A stretch of DNA of 64,000 nt from Lates calcarifer. Taxonomy: Eukaryota > Chordata > Actinopteri > Centropomidae. The notes beneath the pieces were generated by a model. The model saw nothing but the letters and a program-made list of their open reading frames with translations, was not told the origin of the DNA and did not search any database. Both the position numbers and the translations under genes were made by a program. Positions 1 through 17,400 of the stretch are shown one piece after another (positions within the stretch are counted from its first letter, which is position 1; each line of letters begins with the position of its first letter). Where the stretch lies: the NCBI RefSeq assembly GCF_001640805.2, contig NC_066833.1:13720183-13784182 (forward strand). Direction: 5' to 3'.

Positions 1-266
1 TGGTAGTCCTAGGTTTTTTAGGACCAGAGGTTTAGTCCATTATGCCTCCAGAAGGGGGTCATCCGTAGAGCATGCCTGAACCACGTCAGCTGGGTTTTCA
101 AATTGTGGATGTGCAGCTGCTAAATGGTGAGGTTCGCTGACATTGGTTCGTTTATCCTGTGCTTGCCCTGTTGCACCTGCCTGACCTGGATGAACTGCTG
201 GATGCCTTAAAGTAGGTCTAAGTAACAAATTAAATGTCATGCTTATCTATGGTCCCACTTTTACAG
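1..266 (+). other. Intron of zfp148 (window edge)
   Basis: This stretch precedes the first zfp148 exon visible here and ends in a pyrimidine-rich acceptor with AG at 265-266. No upstream zfp148 coding exon could be recognised in it. The N-terminal part of the gene therefore lies left of the window. An antisense open frame at 40-240 resembles no known protein and was not kept. Confidence 0.6.
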
Positions 267-3475
<3,209 letters not shown>

Positions 3476-6400
3476 AGGGGTCAGAATTCATTTCTGTTAA
3501 TAATTTCAGCTGCACTTTATCTCATGTCTCCTGTTTTGCCAAAACAAGCCCCTTTGCAAATACATGCTCTTTCTCAAGGCTTTTTGTTATGAAAACATAT
3601 TCATATTCTGTTTTTTGTTTAACCTAACAGAGTGGAAATACTGAAAATTGATAAATCATAATTAGCACTTCCCCTTTAAAAATAAATTGTAAATGTGCAT
3701 GGGTATATTTCTTCCTCCAGAATGTACCTTAAGAGATTAGGTAAATTAAGAGATTAGGTGACCAAAGTGTAAAGCAAGAGGTAGAGTGAAATGTTTCTCA
3801 TACCATTGCCATAGAGTTTATTTTGAATGTTTTTGTCAATCAGCTTGCCTTGCTCAAAAGAAGATTAAATCACTCCTGCTGCTTAATGCAATATTTCCAC
3901 TTACTATAATGTAGGCCCTATTTATGTATGCCTTTTTGCTCTTTCTGTAGCTACCTCCCCGTGCTGTTCATCTGGGTAAATGTAAGTTCACTCTTGGGAC
4001 CTTTTTTCCCCCAGCTGTTAGATCATAACTGATTCTTCACTATATGTTGAAGTCACTTTAATTTCACCTAAAATTGGTGTTTGTACAGGATTTGTGAAAT
4101 GAATGTTACAGGAAAGATTTAACTGATTGTGATTGTCTAATCTGGAATCTAGTTTATTTTGTATTCACACCTTGGCCCTAATTTGGTCGTTGTGATGGTC
4201 AAAAAGTTTAGAAGTTCTTATTGGTAAATTGTGTGGGGTCATGTATTCTCTTCATGGCTGGATTTCTTGACTGATTTTACAGTTGTAACTCTAGTGCAGT
4301 ATAGACTTTGTAATAAAAAGACTGGCCTGTATAATCTAAAAGATTAAAAATTTCTCTCCCCCCAAAAGATTTGGGTATCAAAGAGCTGCACGCATGTAAT
4401 GACTGCAGGATAATTCTTATTTTCTTCTAGTAGTATAAGGGAGTTGTAATGAAATTACAAGATTGTGCATAATGATTGCACAACTTGCACATTCTTCACT
4501 ACAGGGAATGTAGTACTTAACTGTCATGGTGGATGAGTTGCATAATACTTTGACTTAAAAGGCAACTTTTTCTTAAATGACATTTCTGACACTGACCACT
4601 TAGCGAAAACTCTTGTGTAAGACTTGAGTTGTATGAAATTACAGATGATCCTTTTTGCCTCACAGTTTGATTGTTGTTCTTCATCGAGCATGCACAGGTT
4701 TTTAGGGGCACAACCATGTGATTAGAATCTTTTGTATTCATTGAAGGTCAAAGTTTTGTTAAGGCTGTATTATCAAATCGACAGTCCATGTGGAAATAAG
4801 GTGCTTGGTTTTCCAGTTGAATTCATTTTACATCTGTGCCTTTCTTTCTTTCTTCCTCTTTTTTAATTCCAGCCTTTCCTATATTCATTCCTTTAAACAC
4901 ATTTCTCTTTTACTCAGTCAATGCTCTAAGGCTACTAATTCAACTTGCACAATAACAGAAAAGACATAAGCTATCAACCCATTCAGTCTGTAATATGTTG
5001 GATCTGGGAGCTTCTTCTAATTTTGTCCACCATATTTAAATTATTTTAGAATTGTAGCAAAGAATAGCACCAAGTTTAACTCTCAAACTATTATCTGTCA
5101 CATTTTCATGTTATCATACAGCAGTATGTCTATATGGGTACAGAATCATGTTTTAGATATTTGTAGTTTTGATAACGATCACCTATTTGCTAGAATTCAG
5201 TAGTAAACCATATCTGTCTAGGCCTTGTTGAAACCATGTGGTTTTAAATGGTTGGGTGAGGTCTGTTGTGTGCTGTCAACTGTTTTCTGTGTGTACATGT
5301 ATGTCTATCGTCTTAGGTGCTATCGTGTTGAACACTGTTTTTATCTAGCAGCATCAAATTTAGGTTTGCTCTCCCAAAGCTCCCACCTTGTTACATTTCT
5401 TCTGACAATCAGGGACAGACAGCACCCACATTAATCATCAAATACTTTATTTTCCTCATTGAACATTCCCCGTAGAATGTATAGACAACATACTGCTGTA
5501 AATACATTGTATATTTTTATGTTCTGAGAAGTACTGTTAGATCTTTGTGTCAATAGAGAGACAAGGCTTGTGCAAGAGACACTTTTTGTCAGTGGAGGGC
5601 ACATTTATTAGTTTTCCAGCATTTATCAGATTCAACAGTGAATCCTTTTCACTTGCTGAAAGGATGTGGGTTTCTGAGGTTTGTATATATTACCACTGTT
5701 ATCACAGGAAAATTGACACCTTTTTACAGTTTTATCAGATTGGTTAAAGTGTTTTTTTTTTTTTTCGTTAACACATTTGATTGTGCATTATGATGGGTTT
5801 TACTTTATGCACCTGAAATCGAGTTTAAAGTAATACTGCTACCTGAAATCAGTCTTTCTCTATCAAGTATTTAACCTCAGCAGCTGTGAGCAGCTTGAAG
5901 TCATGTCAGCTCAAATAGATCTTTGGTGGACTATTGCATAAAAGTAATCTCTCTGTGGTTGAAATATTCCTCTTTACCCATTTCACTGTACGCAGTTTTT
6001 AAAGCACAGTGCAGATGAATAATTCTGCTTTGGTAAACTGTATCCCACAAGCTGTTCATGGAGAGTTAGAATTGAGTTAAGCAATTTAAAATACAGAACT
6101 TGATGGAGATTCATGGATTAAAAGAGCAGTAATATGGTTTTTTTTTTTTCCTTTTAATTAACTATTGTCAGTAACCTGGCCATAAGTGTCCTTGTATAAG
6201 CTAGAGGAAAAAAAATGTGTAAAAAGATCTGAATTATGAATTTTTTGATAAAAACTATTTTTGAAACATGTCATTTAAGGCACTGATATGTACAGTATAT
6301 CATGCAGTCACTATTGCTACCCTCATTTATCTCTGTACAAGTTGTTTGTGTCAAGATGTTTCAAATACGGACGGGAATCTCCATCCTGAGTGTGAACTTT

Positions 6401-6690
6401 GGCATTTTCATACTTTTAATGACCTTGACAAGGAAGCCTCACCGCTTCACTGTGGGGTGGGTGGGTGGGTGATCTTCAGTTAGACAGTAAGGTTTATTTG
6501 CATGGTCTTTAACTTGTTGGGTCAAGTGAACTTGTTTTATGAATAATGTGCAGCTTTAATTGTAGCTGATTAATTTCAGTCAAGTAACCCATATGATTAG
6601 ATTTTTGCAATATAATTTGTAAACAATCAGATTAAATTGTTGTTTTGATTGTTGTGTGTCATGTCCTTATAAATAAAATAATTCACAGTA
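3476..6690 (+). other. Probable zfp148 3' UTR
   Basis: AT-rich sequence after the zfp148 stop codon with no coding potential. Several poly(A) signals occur: AATAAA-type words near 3681, around 4311 and near 6671. A long 3' UTR is usual for ZNF148 in vertebrates, so the whole stretch up to about 6690 may be transcribed, with alternative ends. This is inference without transcript data. Confidence 0.55.
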
Positions 6691-7400
6691 TGTAACCTTG
6701 AGTTGTTTTTGATATGCAAAGGCCATTCAGCTAACAGCGCACTTAGCGTGTAGTTCATTTATGCATTTCTTGTGAAATGTTTAGTTTATTTTGCTTTTTT
6801 TTTTTTTTTTTGTGAACTTGTTTAGAGTGTTTTATAAGTCATTTAGTCTAAATGTGAGTGATGTGAAAATGTCCAGTGTCAGGTTATAAATGGTTTTAGA
6901 CTGAAAAGTTTCTCACTGATTTTCTGTCAGTCTAATGATTAATCACATGATTGTAACAATAAGAGAAAGTAACAGGAGAGCGAGAGCCTTTATTAGTTTG
7001 CATTATTCCTATTACTAGAATTATTTGATCTGTAAAATCCACAAATATACTCTCAAGTGACCTCCTCTATCACTTCATATAGTCTAGTGTAAAATACTGT
7101 TGACTGGCAGAAATGAGACAGAATCATCTTTTTTTTTAGACCACTAATTATTCTCATGGTCCAACACCTTACCCCTCCTGTAGCATGGAGTCCAAACATG
7201 TTTTAGGAAAGAGTTGTACAAATAAATAGACAAGGCTACTGAGCGATACGTGCATTTTTCAGCATTAATCATTAGTCAGTCTACAAGGGCTTGCCAAAAC
7301 TAACACAAGATCCTTGTGCAAAGCAGCAACACACCCTGGAAGGTAACACATCTATCCACAGCTGCCTGCTGACGTTTTCACTAAACACGTTGTCAACAGC
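6691..7400. other. Intergenic, zfp148 to slc12a8
   Basis: AT-rich sequence with a poly-T run near 6797. No gene, RNA or clear repeat was recognised. Confidence 0.5.
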
Positions 7401-7537
7401 AGGAGGAGCTGGGAGCCCTGATCAAGAGCTATTGGACTCATCACTGAAGCACAGAGGAATCATGAACTGACTGGTTATTTTGCTAGTTAACCTCTCTTCT
7501 GTTTTACAGCACGGAATGTCATGGTGCTCTGGGGAAG
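7400..7537 (+). promoter_or_regulatory. Candidate slc12a8 first (non-coding) exon
   Basis: A strong donor (GGGGAAG then GTAAGG) ends a candidate leader exon at 7537. It would join the acceptor at 8366-8367, which starts the exon carrying the slc12a8 start codon (8368-8546). The 5' border is a guess. The leader would contain an ATG at 7521 whose frame overlaps the main start (see findings). No TATA box was seen. A GC-box-like GGGCGGG lies near 8243. Confidence 0.3.
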
Positions 7538-8411
7538 GTAAGGGTTAACTTTTAAGTTTGAACCGCGCTGTAGACAGGCGTTACGCCGGACGTTATTTAA
7601 AAAACAAAACAAAACAGCAACAGTCAATTTAAGTGTCTGCTTCGTCAAGTTTGAGTCAAAACCATCTCTGAATGTTGGTGCTTGTCATCAAATTACTGCA
7701 GCACATACAACCTACTAGCAAGCGCTGGTTTTGATAAACATTTGAACTTGTTTCACTGTCCTGCTACACTTGTTTACTAAATTAATCCAGAAAAATATGT
7801 ATTTAAAATGCTGTTTTATTTAATGACGTTACTGTATTGCTCATAGTTGAATTGAAAAGTGGTTCGGAGTTTTTTTTTAGAGAATGTAAGACAGCATATT
7901 TTACTTTTGCCACCACGAAACTTAAAATTGGCACGTTTGTCAGTTAGGTTTGGCTTCAACTGAGCTGCTGAGTTTTTAAACTCTTAATGAGGACTCGGTT
8001 TAACACCCTGTTCGCAAGGGTGCTAACAGTTGGAAATAAGACAGAACTGTTGGTTTATAGCTTAAAATGTGAGATAAAACCTGTTAAAATCTGTGCTAAT
8101 ACCGCCTTTTAATTTAACACTGGACTGATTTATTATTCTAACTGTTAATAATATCTGCCCGGCCCTTCACTCATTATTGCCGTCTATGCGGCTGCAGCGT
8201 CAGGTGCACACCCCTCTGTATCCGGGTGTCCTCACCGGGATGGGCGGGACTAACATACAGTCAGTTTCAAGACAAACTCAGCTAACTTCCTTAACAGGGC
8301 AAACTAATGTGGTCACTTATTAATGAATTTAAACCCTCACTTGTTTTTTTCGCCCCTCTCATGTCAGGGCCACCTTGAACGGAAGACACCTGTGGACACC
8401 TGTAGATTACA

Positions 8412-11400
8412 ATGGAGACCCTGCCAGTAGGTTGGACTGTGCACACAGGTGACCAGAAGGGAGATGGTGCGCAACTGTTAAATGGAGGAGTCACTGACAG
8501 CAACACAAACACACATGTCCATGATCTGTTTCATGAAGATGCACAGGTGAGATGTGTGCCCCTCAAATATTTCCCAGATTCACGATGATGATGAATATGT
8601 TTATGACTTGATGCTGCTGTTCAGATAAATCATCTTTTAAATCATCCAGTGCTGTTTACGGTTGTGTTGCCATGTTTAGGGCTTCCAGCAGTCTAGCCAG
8701 CCATGGTGGAAGATCAAGTTGTTCGTGTGGGAACCGGTGCTGTTCGGCACCTGGGATGGAGTTTTCACCACCTGCATGATCAACATTTTCGGTGTAGTTT
8801 TATTCCTGCGTACCGGCTACCTGGTGGTGAGTTCTCGCTGTGTTTACTGTATGTGCATGGCCAGTTCAACAGTCGTATCCAATCAGAAAAACTACAGACT
8901 CACACCTTCTTGGAATTAGTGTATTGGAGAGACAAAATAACTAACCAGACAGATTTGGTGTATAAAAACAAATAATGAAAACTACTGGTGAAGAATATCT
9001 GATTTTTTTAAACCTGACTTGGACATCAGAAGATTAAAGGTCGATGTCTGCTTCAGTGATTAACATGAAGAAATTAATAAAAAACAAAGTATACCCCAGC
9101 ACCCACAATTTTTTAGATGTCCTGTTGTATTTTATAAACTGATTGGTGCATTCAGAACCCCTGAACAGACTGCTTGATTGTTGCAGCCAACAGGCCAACA
9201 AAAGTACCATGTTTTGCTTATTTTTACTTTTACACTTTATAATATCTAGCCTTGTGTCTGGTAAAACTGTGTGCTTTTCACATTTTTGCTCAGCTCCGCT
9301 GAAGCTTTAGATTTTTATTCTTAGCTGTATTCATCATTAAACATGCGCCACCCTGTCATTTGATCCCAAACACTGTAATGTGCATGTGTCATCACAGGAC
9401 ACAGTCACAAAGACCCTGTGATCTTAATTGCTACATCCGTCTGGGTTTAGCTTGACAGATAAAATATAGTTTGCCATGTGGGAGACAGGGTTTCTTATCC
9501 AGAGTGAGACACATTTGATCATGAATCACTGGGTTATTGTTGTGCACAGGGACAGATTGTAGCTCAGCAAACATGTTTTGTCCTGTGTGACCTTGACTTC
9601 AGCAGGAATACCCATTGTCCTTAGTCTTCCGTAACATCAGGGCCACAGTCAAAGTAAGAGGAAGTGAAAATTAAAAGTTGGGCTGTTCCCCTTTTAGTGA
9701 TATCATTTTGAAGCAGCTAAAAGCGAGGATAAAGAAAAAACATTCTGAATAAACATCTTTCTTTAGTTTTCTCATGTTGCATATTGCAGTTGACTGTTTC
9801 AACACACAAGCACATAAGGTTCAATGAAAATGATATAAATTAAAATAATGACCAAGACTATAGACTAAACAGTATACCATACAAAGACAAAGCAAAGACA
9901 AAAACAGAAATGACGTAAAAACTGTGAAGCAATCTAAAGCTGTAACTATAATCAATTTATAGCTGAAGATAATTGACATGCTGCAGATTAACATACTATA
10001 ATATGTGCATCAGTGACTATTTTGTGTCGTGCTGCTTCCAGGGGAACACAGGCGTGCTGCTTGGGATGCTCCTGGTCTCCTTGGTCGTGCTGGTTGCTTT
10101 AGTGACGGTGATGTCGGGGATCGGAGTGTGTGAGCACTGTGGGGCTGGCAGTGGAGGAATCTACTCCATGATCTCCACTGTCCTGGGTGGCAGGGTTGGG
10201 GGCACAGTGGGCCTCCTTTATGTGTTTGGCCAGGTGAGTATTTTTGATTTGTTTGAAGCTTTTGATTTCACAATGCGACCACTAGATCTGTAACAGAGCC
10301 ACACGTTTTCATCGGTATCTTCCCCCCTTTTCTGATTGACGCTGCCTCTGACCCTGCAGTGCGTGGCAGGAGCCATGTATATCACGGGTTTCTCTGAGTC
10401 GGTGGCGGAGCTGCTGGGTCTACAAACTCAGTGGGTGGTGCGTGGCATGTCGGCGGTGGTGCTGCTGGCCCTGCTCGGAATCAACCTGGCTGGTGTCAAG
10501 TGGATTGTCCGGCTTCAGCTGCTACTGCTGGCTGTGCTGGCTGTCTCCACACTGGACTTTGTCATTGGCACTTTCACGCACCTTGACCCAGGTAGGTCTT
10601 AGCTCATGAATACTGACATAAAGGGAGAAGGAAACTGGGATCATAGGAAGGTTTAAATCAGTTCTGCTGTTTTTAGTGTCTGTTAATACTTTGTATGGGT
10701 ATTTTCAACATTAGTCAGTGGTAGAATTATATTGATGTTAAAGCCTCTGAAGCATCATTTAGCTAGGTTACGATTACACAGGCATTTAGTCTACGCTCTT
10801 ATTCAGAATAATTTCCAGGAAATTATTACAGAAAAATAAGTAAACCTGTCTTAACCATCAACTTACTGAGTAGCCAAACCTTCAAGAATGCTATGAAAAT
10901 AAAAAAAAATCCCTACACCAGTTACTATATCAGACAAAAGACAAAAAAGTCAATTAGCAAGTATAATCAAGAAAACCCACAGCTAATGGTGTTTACAGTA
11001 TGTGTGTATGAGAGTTGAGTGGGCAGCTGCAGGTCAGGGGCAGAGGTGGAGCTGGAAGAGATGGGATTTCAGTCTGTGTTTGCAAACTGCCAAAGCTTTC
11101 CACTTCTTCTCCACTGGCTGTGGAGGTAACATCATTCTACCTGGCTTAGTTGGGATGGAGAAGGGAGCGTGTTATGCTATGCATAACCAGAGGACGAACT
11201 GTGGAAAAAAGAACAGACCATTGTCACAACCTACGTTTTGACTCGTCAAACACAAGTGGAACTAATAAGTTAATTACTGCACGGCCTCACAGGAACTGCT
11301 GGAGCACAGCCCTCATTAATGTTATTAGTTCCACCTGTGCTTTTCCTGCAAGGACGACCCAGTGGTTTAGGAAACAGTAACAAAACTATCAAAGCTGTGA

Positions 11401-14400
11401 ACATTCAGCTTAGCAAAATTTAGTCACAAGATAAAACAAGATGAACGGCACAAGATGGAGAGAGTTTTGAGCGAGAAGAAGAGAAGGGCAATAAACATGT
11501 AAGACAAAATATGAAAAAGGAAATGTTTATCTCAGCTGATGTAGCAGACCTTTGTGTATTTTGTGTGAAGTTAAATTTATTTTCCAGATTTCCCTATCAG
11601 TGACTAATGAGAAATGTTCGAAGGAAAACATGCCTGTCGCGTAGAAAGCCTTCGCTCTTTTTGTCCAGAGTATTGTTACCAGTTTATAAAATGCTGGAGG
11701 GCAGCTTCCAAAGTGTGGCACAACAGAGACAGTTTAAGAGCCACTGATCTAGAATGTTTACTAGAACTGTGAATGTGTGTGACCTGTTGAGGCCAGTAGG
11801 GGTCGCTGTAGTATTACTTACTTTAGTCAGTGTCAGCCTAGTATCCTACTGAGATCAGATCTCCACAGGTCACCAATGAGTTTGGTGTCTGTGTAACAAT
11901 TTATTTACTTTATATTTAACCCATTTTTGTCGTGTGTTAGCCTGTTAACCTGTTTGTTTCCTGTGAGAACTTTCTTTCCCCTCAGTGACTGTAAACCTGG
12001 GGAAAGTTCTTTTTCTGCTGTTGTGTTTGTTAAACCAAGTTTGAGACTGGTGGTGTGTTAATTGAGATTATTATTTTTTATTTTTTCTCTTTTTTGTGGT
12101 GAGGAAATGTTGCCTTTTTTGAGTGGCTTGTATTCTTTTGCTGGCTCTCAGGAAGTCCTTCCCCACATTTCCTGTTCTCACTGATTATCAACGTCCTGTA
12201 CAGTGGGAGGACAAAAGTGTTCCACAAGTCAAGCCAGTGCTTTTATGAATAACATGGACACAAGAACATTCACTGTACTCTATGTAATAATAACATAAAA
12301 ATTACTGAACATGTAGGGCACACACAATAAAACACACATATACATATGTAGAGATTTCAGGCTTCCTGTCCAATGCTGGGCAATACTTTACTATTCCAGG
12401 TTACCCCTGTGCTGCTAAAACCAGGCTCTCATCCCCTAACCCTGACCCGGACTGCTCCGCCCCTCCCATCCCTCCCACTCTCCAGCCATCTTTATTGCGC
12501 AGTTGGTGGAGGCAAGTTTGCAGTCGCTGAAGAACTCTGTGAGAACCAGGCATAATGGCTTCTCCAGGTTTTTCCAATTAAGAACTGCTATGTGTATTGT
12601 GGTGACCTCATGTTTGGCAGTGGACCAGCAGGTCCCCCAGCTAGCTGAAACGGCTCAGATTAGCCTGCACTCGTTGTACGCCGAGGCACATCCTGAAGGA
12701 AAAAGATTCACTGCCAAAATGATGTGGTCATAGTTTAATAACATGTCCCCTATGTACACTTGGCAACACCATTTTACATCATTACCATAGCTAAGGTGTG
12801 TCTTGTCTGCCATGTCTGTCCACGTATTGGCTTGTCAAAGGGTTAGATTTATAGCTGTATGACTGATCAATAGGTAGAAAATTATTTGGCAGCTATTTAG
12901 AATATTTATTTGGGTGTTTTTTCAGCCAAAAATGTCTAACATTTCCTAGTTCCAGCTTCTAAAACTTGAGGATTTGTTGATTTTTCTCTGATTTTTATGT
13001 ACAGTAATTGTTAGCTGAATATCTTTGGGTGTTGGTCAGACAAAACCAAGCTGTCACCTTGGACTCTGCTTAAGTTTTTTTTTTTTTTTTTTTCCCCATA
13101 TTTTTTTTATGACAAATTAGATGCAGCTCTAATCTAAATATGTTTTCATTGTAAAGCTAGGTTTTGTTTACACTTTTTTTTTATTATCATCCCAAGTTTC
13201 ATTGGTTAATATGCTCTGATTTTGATGCAGTGTCAGTGGCTTTTGAGTCCCAACAACAAAAAGGATAAAAACTAAATCACTGCATTTTTGGTTTAAAAAA
13301 AAAAAAAAAATCAATCATGAAGATTATTTTTAAAAACATGTACAGGTTAGATCCAAAAAATACTGGTATTTGTGTTGATCTTCATTGTCCCATGTTAATC
13401 ATTTTTCTTTCATCATCACAGTTGAAGCACGTAGTGGCAGCCACCTACCTTATTCCAAAGAAAAACCCTCTAGACCACTCAATTAAAGCACTTTTTATGT
13501 CTATATGTGAAGTAAAACTGTTAATTTTAAACAGTGACCCCCTGACAATTCAATGGTTAAATCATAAGTAGAAAGATTTAGGGATATTATGAGGTACGTA
13601 TATGAACTCTCACTTGTAGACTGACCTGGCTTCCTCATTTCCCCAGCCACAAGGATCTGTTAAGTGACTTATAATGACAAGTCCTTCCTGCAGAACTGTG
13701 ACAGGTGGAGTTAGAATTGAAAAACTGCTTGGCTACGACACGTTAAACAACTCAGAATAGTGCTTTATGATCCCCGTTTGGGATCGGGAGGAGATTTAAT
13801 TTCCTACTTCAAGAGTAGTGAATTATTTAGTCTGGTCAGTAACAGTGCCAGTGTATTGTCTCTGCAACCAAACAATTCAACCACAAACTCCTCTGATAGT
13901 GGTGCTTAGATGAAATGCAATCTGACATGCATTACCCTGTCCCCATAGTTGAAGCCTATTCCCCACAGAACAGGAAGCCACAATGTAGTCCTTGGGTCTA
14001 GCGTTTAGGGTGTTAACCAGACTCACCCACATTTTTGGAAAATGACAAAGAGAGAAGGCCGGAACTGAGATCTGAGGCCTGCTGCTACTCAACAGACCGC
14101 CACATTTCTCCCTGTGATCCTACTATAATATATAATTCTCAATCGTCCCAGTGGGACTTGCTCCACCTCTGTATCATCACAGCTTGCCCTGTTCTCCATG
14201 CAGAGTGGTCTATACTGGTTTGTGTGGAGGAATAAGGGGTTAGAGAAATAGAATGAGCATCAGATGCTCATGTAATCTGACTACACATTCCAGTCTGCAT
14301 CAGAGGAATGCTGAGCTCAGAAAGGAGCCCCACTCCACTTGTACACTTGCTCCTCAGTATACATAACCATGGATGCTCCCACCACAGCTTTGTCTTAAAA

Positions 14401-17400
14401 CTCTAAGAAGGCCTATAAAAGAGTGTTTTCTTTTTATTATTTGTTTTTTGCAGGCTAGATTAAGATGTAAAAATTAAAGGAGAGAAACCTCCATCATGTG
14501 ACTAAATAGCTGGACAGTCTGTATGATAGGTGTATTTTTTTACTCACTAAGGCTTTGTCTAAAGTCAGGTTAGCAGCTCAGTGAGGATGTATGTTGGCAT
14601 ATAGGTGCTTTGAGCTAAATGCTAACAACAGCATCCTAACATGCTCACACTGACAATGTTAACATGCTGATGTTCAGCAGCCATAATGTTTACCATGTTC
14701 ACTATCTTATTTTAGCATGTTAGCATGCTAACATTAGCCAATTAGCACTAGATACGACCAACTAGATACATTGGTCGTCAAACTGAAATTTTGACTTGGT
14801 GATAGTGTTAGATGAAGGGAGGGTTAAGGGGTTGCCAAAATTATTACAACTCATCCTGAGTGTCATTCACTTCATCCTCGGTTTCTTAGGTGTTTGTGCA
14901 AAGTGTTAGCTGCCATCTAAAGTCTTCCGTGTGCAGTGCACTTGGAGGCAACAGCAAATAAAAAGTGAGTTCACAGAAAATGCAAAACTTGTACAAAAGT
15001 TGAACTTGAAAGACATTTGTTTGTAGTTTTGTTCAGTCCTAGGGGTCAAATGCTGAGACACTGACAGTATATCTAAACACAGAATTTGTGTTCATAGAAA
15101 CAGTTTTCCTTATAAACATGTGAACGCCCTCAACTGAATACTCAGAGAATTAGGCATGGTTGGATGTTGGAGTATGATGTTGTAATATGGGTGGGGAGCT
15201 CATGGTGCAGACATGGACACTGGATTGCCCTGGATTTGTTCGATTCTGATTGTTTGGACAGAGGGCGGTCTCACCGGGTCAGAGAGTGAACAAGAGTTTG
15301 GGCCCCTACAGCCTCCCTAAATTCTTATTCCGGAGAATATGTGCACTTGGAATAACCAGTACATCCAGCCCTTTTGGTTTTTGGCTTTTGTCTAAAGAAT
15401 AGAAAAAATGAGCATGCTCAATCTTTTTTCTTTCAAATCTTTTTTTTTTTTTTTTTTTTTTTCCCCTCTCACTCTCTGTCTCCCTCTCTCGCTCACTCTC
15501 ATTCTTTCTCTCAAACTTGGAAGCTGCTGAGCTTCTGAAAAGGGTGGTGACTTCCTTTTGGATAAACATGTCATTAATCTGACAGAACACATTCTTTCCC
15601 ATCGCAAGATAACCAAGGGGAAATGTCCGGTGGTGTAACAGAGGCGGGCCCTTTAGACTGTGTGGTTTAAATGGCCCCCATCAATGCAGAACAATCTCCC
15701 CTTGCACATTCAACAAACTTACCTAGACTCAACAAGCCTGCATGTTATTAAAGTGGACTGCTGCCTACTGTTGTCATATTTGGTTAAAATACATGTTACA
15801 ATCTCAAATTGTAGACATGACAATCCACAGGTGGTGCTGTGATCCCAGATGAATCTTTTGTTTGAGTTGAAGGAGAATATTACTGATTTCTGTTTCAAGG
15901 GGAAAAGTAAGAAGTCTCTGACTATGCAGATGTAATGGAATATTTTTCAAACCTATAGTGTTTACATTGATTTACACTGGTGTCTGCACCAGGGGATTTT
16001 CTTAATAAAGACCTATAGTACCAGACATAATGTGTTTACATTTCCAGTTAGCTTCAACCTCTCTGGGAAGTGCAGTGCAAAACTAACTAATAAGCATCTA
16101 GGACTAACCAGTCCCAGCCTGGTCAGATGCGTACAGGAACTGATGAAGCCTCTTGGATGAGAGGTGAAACGTCTTCCCACACTACAACCAAGTCCAGTTG
16201 CATTCGATTTAAATTTCCTTGAGATAACTATGACCTGGATGAATGAGAATATCCACAGGCATCTAGGACTAAAGATAATGACTAAATGCATAAAAAAGAA
16301 AAAACACCAGCACTACAGTCATTGGAGAAAAAAGGTTGATATAAAGATAAATATAGATAAATATTAGAAATGATAAAGAATGTGTATGTTATCACCATAG
16401 ACTTTATATAAAGTATATACTGTATATCATTTATACAGTCTGTGGTTGTCATTTACAGTCAGATGATCTGCTTGTCCTGGTGTGTTCAGTAGCTTTGGCA
16501 AAACGGTAGCAGAATGTAGAAGAGTTGTAACTAATCTTATAGTTTTAGCAGATGGAGTGCTGTCTTGTCACTGAACTGTAGATGATAACAAGTACAAATG
16601 GGTAAACTCCCATCTGTAGACGAAGATGGTGTGTTTTCATCCAAAGCTAAAGTACAGCCACTAGACGGACCTTGTAGTGAGATTTTATACACAAATACTG
16701 AGTTGTTTCAAAATACCAGTCAAATTTATGTAACATAATGTGATGCAAAGCAGAAGTTTTTATTTTTCATGTACATTCATGTTGGCAGTTGACAGGTTTA
16801 TACTTCTGCTGGTAATGCTGGCATATGGTTCAGTGCTGATTTGTTTTGTGTTCTGCCTCCTCTCTCAGAGCATGGCTTTGTTGGTTATTCAGCTGATCTG
16901 CTCAGCAGCAACACAAAGCCAGATTACAGCCTGGGAGAAAACTTCTTCACAGTATTTGGGGTTTTCTTTCCTGCTGCTACAGGTAAGTAGATCCCCACAT
17001 CTCCTTTTTACTGTTGTGCTGCATGAAAAACAGACAGAATTAAGATTCTCAGAATAGCACATGCTCTGTCAGCAAAGCTCTATTTCTAATTTTTGCAGCT
17101 ACATATGCAGTGTAAAAATACATTTTCTGTTGTTCAATATATTGTGTGCATTTTTGTGGTTTGTGTCTGCGTGCATGCGTGCGTGTGCATGTGTAGGGGT
17201 AATGGCAGGCTTTAACATGAGCTCAGATCTTCAGCGGCCTGAACACAACATCCCTGTGGGAACGCTTGCAGCTGTCTTCACCTCGTATGACAATATCCCA
17301 AACCCACCCCAACACACATACACTACTATATTGTAAAATACAAAAACACCACAGTGAAACACTACACAATAAAGTACACAAGACTATAACTACAGTAAAG

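Larger units (their letters stand above)
10592..16868 (+). other. slc12a8 intron 4, repeat-rich
   Basis: A 6.3 kb intron without coding exons. It contains an inverted repeat (11249-11342), poly-T (around 13077-13094 and 15439-15462), a teleost dispersed repeat (14600-14866), and a ribozyme-bearing short insertion (16094-16272). The remaining sequence is AT-rich with no recognised content. Confidence 0.7.

Noticed and set aside
15306..15616. Minus-strand frames rich in Lys/Glu/Arg in slc12a8 intron 4
   Set aside because: They derive from a poly-T and CT-rich tract; low complexity only.
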